The notes beneath the pieces were generated by a model. That model did no database searches, was not told the origin of the DNA, and saw only the letters and a program-made list of their open reading frames with translations. The position numbers and the translations under genes were made by a program. Below are positions 56,274 to 64,000 of a stretch of 64,000 nt of DNA, piece after piece (positions within the stretch are counted from its first letter, which is position 1; every line of letters begins with the position of its first letter). The stretch is taken from contig JAQJZZ010000013.1 of NCBI GenBank assembly GCA_030077755.1, forward strand, positions 1,922,001 through 1,986,000. Reading direction: 5' to 3'. This DNA comes from Filosporella fistucella (Eukaryota; Ascomycota; Leotiomycetes; Helotiales).

Positions 56274-59200
56274 AAAGATTGCCTGTTCAATACACCATAT
56301 TTTCAATCTTGTATTTCTGTTTGATCGTATGATACCCAACATTGCATATTTGTATGTCATAGCGAGTCACTTGAGTCTGGGAATAATTATTTCAAGCTTA
56401 GTCGGAGATTTCATCATAGAGTATATTGTATATGGCAATCACTCAATCACATCCCCTACATGCAATATAGTCTATCATTTGCATACAACTCTACGACTAT
56501 AAGATCTCCATCAGATATATAGTTAGGGTTTTGGGGATGTCTTGGCAGTGAGACTTCTCGAGCCTTTACCATTCCCGCCTCATTGTTGTGTCTGTTCAGG
56601 CAGATTTGAAATATTGCATTATTCAGACATAATACAAGCGGTTTGATCTCCCTCGCTTTTTCGCATTGCCATGACCTCTATTACCTTCTGGTCAGTATAT
56701 CACGTGTGCGCCACTTTTGCCTTCACTCCGTCTTGTCATCTCAGCTCATGTCTATTTGTCAACTCATCATTCCCTCCTCTCCTCACTCTCTCCTCTGTTC
56801 GATTCAAATATCATTGCAACCCGCAAATCTGCACCCTCAATAACCATTTCACTCATCAACGTGCACTTCATCGTTTGCATCCTTTCATTGTATGACGCCA
56901 CATAAATCCGGCCCCCAAAGTTCTCCAGCTGATTCGGAATGTCCGCCCCCATTTAAAACAGCGCCCGAGCTACCCCATTTCCGGCCCTTCGCATTTGCTG
57001 GAAATAGTACAATAATAGTCGGGCGTAGGGCGAATTGTCAGGGGAAAGACGCATGTCGTGTTAGCGAGTGTGTGCCGAGAACAAGGGTTATAATGGGGGC
57101 GTGAGGTACCGCGGACCTGGTGCTTGGGAATCGTTGAGATGTGGGTATTGGATATCGGTGGCGATGGTGGGGCATGAGTTGTTTTGCTTTTGGGCTGAGG
57201 AGATATGGGAAGGGGAGGATGGTGTTGATGATAGGGATTTGGAAGGTTGGCTTGGCGAAAATGTTGAGAATGGAGGGAGAGCTGAGGAAGGGAAAGTCGG
57301 AATTTTGCTCTGGATACGGGGATATGGACTCTTTGTGTTACTATACGGGGCGTGGCTATTGCATCAAAGATAAATTTGTGATATTCTGGGAGATTTAGAT
57401 CGATTTCGTTAACTAGATATTAGGGGCGCACGTGACTATACGTAATCATGTTGTATGAGGGATCCATCAAAATGCATCAAAAATGGGATGCTCGACAGTG
57501 ATCGAAATAGATATGAAAACTTTAGAGGTGATTCGATTTTGCCAGATTTAAATGGGCTTTTGTTATAGATTGTCAAGAGTCTTGGGGCTTGTAACTTTTC
57601 CTACACCTGACAAAATTTTCCCTAGATCCCATGGATTATGGCCTGGCTTGACAGTAATAAGAACAGCAAAGGTACATGTTATTTCGATATGTACGTAGAC
57701 TTGAATTCTTGATTTGGAACACAAGAGGTCTGGATAAATGGAACCTTCGGCACATTTGTGGACTGGGTTGGGCTTTTGGTGGTGGTGAATATTTAAATGC
57801 TTTGTGCTACATGGATTTGCAAGGAAAGCAATTTATCAAATAGTGAACCTTACATTTCTTTGGAAACTAAAATTATAGTATTCTGTTTCCTTTAAAAATC
57901 TTATTATAGTTCTTCAAATAATGGTGATTGAGTAGTCGATTGTATAATTATAATGTCCCTTATATTATCCGTCTGCCAATCCTTCAGATTTTTCCTACGC
58001 TCATGATTCCCACAGCATCATCACTAATTAACAAAAAACGATATCATATAACACAATCCCATTTCGTAATTACCTACGATCATAATCCCACCTCTCATAA
58101 GCCTCCAATTCAAACCATCCCAAGCCCCAAGTAAGTCTTCCCATTATGCGATCCGCTCACGCACCCTCGCTTCAAACCGGATATCAACGCATCCTCACGC
58201 TTCAATACCAAAAGCTTATCTCCCCACCTTTCGGATATTTCCTCTTTGCACATGCAAAGTACATCACATCTCCCTTATAACTTGTGACATGTGCAGAAAT
58301 TAGCTTTCATACCGAGTATTATGCCGTGCTGCTTTATGAAGTCAGATTATGCATTGAGTCCTGGAAGCGTGGGGTCGCGAGAGCGGAGATTTTAGAGGAA
58401 GAAGGGTGGGAAAGTTTATATTGAGATTATGACGATAGATCGGGTAAGGGAGAAAGGAGCGGGTAGGAAAGTTGAGGTAGGGTTTGGTGAAATGTCAAGT
58501 AGTATCTGTCATGTGCCGAGATGGAAAGAAAGTAGGTAAGATTACCAAGAGAGGACGGATTTTAAGTCACAGAAATTCTTTTATCATAGTTGTATATTAA
58601 TTAGCGAATGGGATCAATTTTCGTAATGGAGGTAAAGGGGAGATTTCAATAGACTGAAATATGAATTAGAAATGAGAAAATTTTGAACATGGAACTTGAA
58701 GTTGGTCTCTCCGACAGGTCCGCAAACCCTATAAAAATGAGGAAATATATTAGGAAGAGGTAGTTTATTATCATTTCCTAAGTTGAAAATTATTATATTC
58801 TGGGAAATTGTTCTATGACACGGGCAGAAGTGAGCCATCTTTGGACTTGATCGTGTGTGTATCCAAAGTCAAGACATTAAGTGTAAATCCCATTCCTGTG
58901 AGCCGCTAGAGTAAGTAAGAATGTGCAGAAAGTGATTTTGTAAACAAAAAATTGATTTTCTTAACAGTTCGGTAAGTGATAAATCGACATTAACAATGGG
59001 TGCAATACCTCCCATTTTCAATCTTTCGAAGGTATTTGTCCTTGGAAATCAAAATTCATAGAAATGAATGATTGGGAGTTTTAGAAGCAGTAAACTGCTC
59101 AATCTTTTATTTTACTTACACTTGAATAGAACTTGAAATTTTGAATAAGATACAACCTTACTAGAATCTTTCTCCTCCTTCTCACCTAAACCTATCTCCA

Positions 59201-61357
59201 CTTCATCTAAGACTCCCTCCACAAATCGCCTTCCTTTCCACTTCCAGTCTCTCTCCAAATATTTCCTCCGCTGCCTTCAAATAAGGCAAACATCCCCCAT
59301 CCCTTCCATCCCACAAAACCTAAACAGCGACAAGGCAACTCTCCTCACCGAGTAATCAGCTGATAAATCTGAGGTCGAAGCATATGCGAGAGAGTGTGCA
59401 TGCATCATGCATGTATGTTTGATGTCTGATGTTTGTGTAACGGCGAATGTTGTGGTGGCGTTTCGAGAGGGTGCATGGTTTGATGTCTGTGTTTAGGGAG
59501 GGGAGTATGAAAGGAATCGACGATGGGCGGATGGATTGAGGCGTTGAACCTTGAGAGGATGGTTGGATTTGGTTGAAAAGTCTTTTCAGATATTGAGTAG
59601 AGAGAAATTCATTTTGCTAGAAGTTAGAGTATGCGATTCAAGTTCAAAATATATTCAATGTCCAAATTCTTCGTCTGATAGATAGCATCTTGCAGCAAAC
59701 ACATCTCATCTTTGAAAGTTTGCTTCTACTCTCACTTCTAGTGAAACACTATATCATGCAAATAGAAGGTACTAGTGATACGAACCCATATCACAGCAGC
59801 TCTACTCAGCATACCTTCTAGAACATGAGATATATGATGCCGATGCCGATGCCGATGCCGTGGACTGGTTCCAATCCCGAGCTGTAACATCCAGTTATTC
59901 TATTTGTATTTCGAATTTGTAAAATATCCTCCTTGTGTGACGCTTCCCTTTGTGTAGCCTCATATGCATCCCGCTTGGACTTTCCAATTTCGTGTCGCTC
60001 GACGAGAGTATTATTATTCAACTTCCCACGATTTGCCCTCGAATCCTTGCCCATGAAGGTGATCTAAACTACCCCTATACTCTCGTTCAACATCAGAAGC
60101 CATAGTAACAAGTCCATCAGCCTCAAGGACCATCACAGCGCTGCTTTCAACTTTCTCAAAAAACAGCCTCACTCGGCTCTTGACTCACACCAGAAGTTTC
60201 CACGTCATAGACTGACTGACACTCCAGCTAAGAGAAACCCAAGAAAACAAAATATCGGGTACAAATGCGGCTCTTTCTTCCTTCATCTCCGCCTCATTTG
60301 ATGATCAGCTCATAGAAAACCCAATGATTCCACAGTCGTCGAGAAGATTACTCAAATAGTGTAGGTTAGGCCTCAATGCGTCCTCGCTTTCAAATGGCTG
60401 CAATACAGCCGACGCCAAAATGAGCAGACTGCACAGGAGACTGTGGGGTGCAGATCCTGTCACATACCTAGTAGGATGACTGAATGCGGGATACCAGATG
60501 AAATCATGTTGTTTTGAAGCAAAGCATTGGTTCCCGTGGAAGTATGCAGAATGTGCTGGCAGCGGCGTTCTTTCAGGAGAAAGCGGTGAAGAAATCGCCT
60601 TATCGTGCTCGGAACGTATCATGATCTTCACTTGTTTGAGTAAGGCGAATGATGCGGAGGAGAGTCGTTTGGGATGGAATGCAGATGGAAGATGTTGGTA
60701 GGGCTGTGGGTGAGGCTGTTTATGGGCTGGTTCGGATTCAATAGGGGTCGGGTACTGGGCTGGGGCTGAATAACGGTGAGTGCGTTGTGGGGATAAGCTC
60801 GAGGGTCAGAGAGCTGAATGGTCGGACGGTTAGATTAGGTTTGATACGATGAGACTGTAAGATGCAGTAAATTAAATACAGATGCAATGCCGCACGGCCA
60901 TCCAATGAACAGATGTTGTGCATTCATGGTAACTAAAACTCAACTTTCATTGCCCTCAGACTATATCCAACCGAAATGCCAAGAATTGAAAGTAGCTGGA
61001 GCTTGAAAATAAGCAATCATTATTTGATCCAATGAAATCTCAAGCAATTTGTGACATCCGGACTAACTAAATTTATATAACGTGTACATGACTGGCACTG
61101 AAGGCATTGATTGTCGATATCGATTTTGCGCAAACACACTTCTCATTGAAACAAGGGCCAAATTCATAATAGCATCGCAAGACATATACTGATAAGTGTA
61201 ATTTAATCGCTGGTATCCAACAGAAATGAAAATCGTAGATATAAGTCCCGAAAGACAACGTGATCGTGGACAACATTGCGTCCGAGGTTGTGGACCTTGT
61301 GAGTCCCAACGTATGTAGAATTATTTATCTTCGCGGGTGTCAGTATGATACCTTATC
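56274..61357. other. 5-kb interval without a supportable gene
   Basis: Open frames here are short, lack motifs and do not splice into a coherent product. Features seen: a pyrimidine-rich stretch around 56740-56830, a G-rich open stretch at 57068-57373, a TA-rich patch near 57850-57950, and a hexanucleotide GATGCC/GCCGAT repeat at 59837-59860. Composition is otherwise ordinary, so it is not a RIP island. Non-coding RNA or a very short gene cannot be excluded. Confidence 0.45.
59837..59860. repeat. Hexanucleotide tandem repeat (GATGCC)n
   Basis: Four near-perfect copies of a six-base GATGCC/GCCGAT unit stand in a row. They translate as a Gly-Ile dipeptide repeat in one minus-strand frame, which makes an otherwise random open stretch there look protein-like. 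Confidence 0.8.
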
Positions 61358-63088
61358 TCAAGGATGATTAGACTTGCCATCTTGATAATCACCGTGCCCT
61401 GTATCATGGTGTTCTGGAGTTTCAGTATCTCGTCTGGCAAAAGCTAGACGAGGAGTGTAGTCTGTCTGGCTCAGCGTGGCACCTTGAGTCTCATCTATGG
61501 GGCACAAGTGAGTAAGTGACATTGGAAATCAGTGGCGACTTACCTTCCGGATGATTTTCCGTTCCTTGGTCATTTCCTTGATTGTAATAGGAATCAGTGG
61601 CAACACTTCTCCCAGCAAAACCCGAGCCCGAAGCTTGAAAAGCATATGGAGATACTATTGGCGGCGCATAGGGTGTCTGAGCAACATCAGAGAAGCCGGT
61701 TCTTGGTGATTGTCCAGATGTGCTCCCTGCAGCATCTTCTCCCGGGACTATAGTGTATCCTGGGTCATCATCGGAATCAGGATCAACTGAGATGAATGGT
61801 GGATTGACATCAGTGAAATCCTTCTTGACCCGCTTCATATATTTTTCACCGTCAACCTTCCCGATGAAGTGCACTTTGACATTGTGCTCCAGAGTATATA
61901 TCTTTCCATAATTAAGTCTTGACAACGGATCAAGGTTCAATGTGGGACGATCCACTTTGACCTTGATTGATTTCCTGAAGATTTCTTCACCCGGTTTTAG
62001 ACCAGGATCCTTATCCGAGGAATAAATGACAGCATGGTCTTCTGGATTTGCATTTGTCTTCAATAATCCGCGCTGCCCATATGTTGATATCGATCTAGAT
62101 GCTTTAGAGCCGATACTAATCAAATACAGACTCAAAACAACTTACAAACACGTCGAATAGCCTTTGCCCTCTAAAGTTCTTAAAACCAAAAGCCGACGAA
62201 CTTTTGTGAACACACTCTCTCCAAAAGTGTTCTTTGCTTCTTCAGTTGTAACCTGAGTGCCACCCGTGCTCCTCCCGGCAGTACCCCCGCTTGGCTCTGA
62301 CCACAAGACCTTGAGAATCTAGATTCATAAGCCGGGATATATGGTGCTGCCAAAAGGTGCTTACCTTTCCTTCTTTAAATTCCTTACTTGAATGTTTCTT
62401 GAAGTCTGTTGGAGGTCAAACATTGACGATGATACTGAAGAGGAAGAGAATTTGAGATATAAATCTCACCTTTATCCAACGAGGAGCCCCCTCTCGTATC
62501 ATGACGTGTGATTCTCCTCTCAGGTGGATTATATGCTATACGTTTCGACCCCAGACCGCGACTGGAATGTGTTTCTGAAGCTATACATGTGTGATTAGCC
62601 TCGCCGGGTCGCATGGGCAATATCACGTGGTAGCGTACCGTCAGTAGAATAATCAACTGCTTTCCCTTTTCCCTTCCCTTTGCCAGAAGGTTGTTGCTGG
62701 TTTTTGTCGTAAGAGCCGAGCGTGGCGGCCATCATACCACTTGTGATTTCCCAAGTGCCATCTCCAGATTCCCCGATTGGAGCTAGAGATGCGGAATGAG
62801 AATGTCGACGTGAATGTGAATGGGATTGAGAGTGGTAATGTGACTGGGAAGGAGCTTGTGGCTGTGGTTGTGTTTGAAATTGTTGATTGGTATTATCGGC
62901 ATAGTTCGTGTAATCGTATTCAAAGTCATCTGCATGTGATCAGCCAGTATTCACTTTGAAAAATTAAAACATAATAGCATCGTACCTGGTGGTGGGAAGC
63001 CAGTACTTCGATAACGTTCCAAACAGTTGTATGCGTTCGACCATCTCCACTCGCTCCAAGGACCTGGGTATGGCGAGTAGCCGGACAT
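61358..63088 (-). CDS. DUF6590-domain protein, short form
   Basis: Seven exons on the minus strand (62986-63088, 62639-62929, 62470-62580, 62365-62405, 62146-62318, 61544-62094, 61358-61494) with six introns of 46-64 bp give 468 aa in one frame. It begins MSGYSPYPGPWSEWRWSNAY, has a His/Ser/Gln-rich segment (QSHSHSRRHSHSAS) and a run of GKGKGKGKA. The DUF6590 domain is at about 169-340: KILKVLWSEPSGGT, FTKVRRLLVLRTLEGKGYST, the splice-spanning CLSISTYGQRG, EDHAVIYSSDKDP and RLNYGKIYTLEHNVKVHFIG. The exon joins at RRLLVL-to-STYGQRG were chosen so that they reproduce the domain pattern also seen in the 51-kb paralogue. Function unknown. Confidence 0.82.
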
Positions 63089-64000
63089 GTTTGCTCCAAA
63101 AGAATTGCTGATCTCGGAGAGTTGTTATTTCGAAGACTGATGATCAACTAAGATCGGTTTCCGGACGAATATAGCGGGCTCTTTATGCACGAGGGAAATT
63201 TTAAGCCGCAAAAGCGGAATTCCTGCCCTGTGACCGTCAATTTGACCCCTCTTCTGGTGTAATCTCCATGTTTGCTGTAGATAATGGGATAGAAGCTGCA
63301 GAAGATACACAGCGATTGAGATTGATTGGAGGGATTAGACTGGCTGTATGCGAGTTCTGGGATGGATGATTGTGTTGGTGCAGGGTGGCATCGGTTATGC
63401 TGGCATGATAGGCATGTCTGAATGCAGCATGTAGGGATGAGCGGAAGGGGTGGGTGTAATGAAGGTGTGGATGAGTAAGTGTGGGTGTGTGGGAGCAGAT
63501 AGTAATGGGGTCAGAATGAAGGTAATGCATCATGGTCTGGGACAGAGGTAGTATACCTAGAATATGGAAGGTATAGTATATCGAAAGAGTGTACGGAGGT
63601 AACGAGGCGAGACAGGAGACACCACTGGGCAGGTCACGTAGTTAGGTAGTACTACGTACTTGGTAGGCCGGTACTTGTACAGTACAAGTCCTGGGTGGTT
63701 AATCGGAATGGTGGCTGCTCCAGGGGCGTTCGCTGCTTTTACGGGGCCTCGGGGGGGCATACTTAGCAGTCGCGTCCCACTATAACGGGAGGAACCAGCC
63801 GTAATTTAGGGCTTGCACCCGTCCCGAACACACTGGCTAGGGAACGATGATGGACTTTTTCGGAGGTATGAGGTGACTCAGGGTGGGCGCTTCAACAATG
63901 TCACGCTGTCAGGTTCAGCCAGCTTCCCTCCACACAGGGATTCATTTCCCACTTTAGACACCACCGCACCTCCGCACTCCACGTGCCCTGTAGCGCCGTG
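63089..64000. other. Upstream region of the short DUF6590 gene
   Basis: About 0.9 kb to the window edge. Open frames on the minus strand (63237-63533) are His/Thr/Pro-rich and arise from CA/GTGTG-type low complexity. A near-palindrome lies at 63673-63689. No gene is supported. Confidence 0.5.
63673..63689. repeat. Near-palindrome ACTTGTACAGTACAAGT
   Basis: Two eight-base inverted half-sites ACTTGTAC and GTACAAGT flank one base. The same half-site forms the perfect palindrome at 16996-17013. Located about 590 bp upstream of the short DUF6590 gene. Confidence 0.6.

Noticed and set aside
56892..57373. Two overlapping frames (70 and 101 codons) that might be a frameshifted small gene
   Set aside because: No motif, no plausible intron joining them and Gly/Glu/Trp-rich composition from G-rich DNA.
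59818..60054. 78-codon minus-strand frame ending in a Gly-Ile repeat
   Set aside because: The repeat comes from a hexanucleotide microsatellite and the rest has no homology.
62116..62145. 30-bp intron (GTAAGT..GATTAG) in the short DUF6590 gene
   Set aside because: Too short for fungal splicing; extending to the next acceptor gives a 51-bp intron and a better match to the domain.
63237..63533. 98-codon His/Thr/Pro-rich minus-strand frame
   Set aside because: Arises from GTGTG/CA-type low-complexity sequence upstream of the DUF6590 gene.

Overview
The window is nuclear DNA from a filamentous ascomycete (Pezizomycotina; Leotiomycetes/Helotiales is my best guess, from the general look of the proteins and not from any search). 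Support: short spliceosomal introns (about 45-140 bp, GT..AG, often with CTRAC-type branch sites), fungus-restricted families (Clr5 domain, DUF6590, PTH11-like rhodopsin-fold membrane proteins, the ERMES subunit Mdm34), and AT-rich islands in which C-to-T/G-to-A decay has left TpA-rich, CpA/TpG-poor DNA, the usual mark of repeat-induced point mutation (RIP).

Layout. 1-8250 is one RIP-degraded transposon island. On the minus strand the order chromodomain, integrase, RNase H, reverse transcriptase, protease/zinc knuckle (low to high coordinate) can still be read, so it is a dead Ty3/gypsy chromovirus. A second chromodomain fragment lies on the plus strand at about 6740-7000, and an unidentified plus-strand coding-like remnant is at the left edge. 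8516-13258 is a compact metabolic group beside the island: a 4,5-dihydroxyphthalate-decarboxylase-like protein, a TAXI/TRAP solute-binding-like protein without a secretion signal, and an FAD aromatic-hydroxylase-type monooxygenase, followed by an MFS-transporter C-terminal remnant. 13.3-18.1 kb is gene-poor and holds a MITE-like inverted repeat and a second AT island.

From 18.1 kb to 56.3 kb the region is mostly ordinary gene-bearing euchromatin: a PTH11-like membrane protein, two unrecognised proteins, a phosphatidylserine-decarboxylase-family enzyme, a Clr5/TPR-like protein, then a block of conserved housekeeping genes: MDM34 (ER-mitochondria tether), IPK1 (inositol pentakisphosphate 2-kinase), porphobilinogen deaminase (haem), a DUF1993 protein, a nuclear-type charged protein, a GT90/CAP10 glycosyltransferase, YAF9 (YEATS reader), COQ11-like (coenzyme Q), SYF2 (splicing) and a mitochondrial-type protein. 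Two DUF6590 proteins (51.2-53.4 and 61.4-63.1 kb) flank a coiled-coil protein and about 5 kb without a supportable gene.

The best candidate for something undescribed is the 8.5-13.3 kb group, where two periplasmic-binding-protein-fold proteins of bacterial type sit with an aromatic monooxygenase at the edge of a transposon island. I infer an aromatic-acid catabolic or modifying unit; the substrate cannot be read from sequence. Gene models below are my own splicing; every multi-exon model stays in frame throughout.
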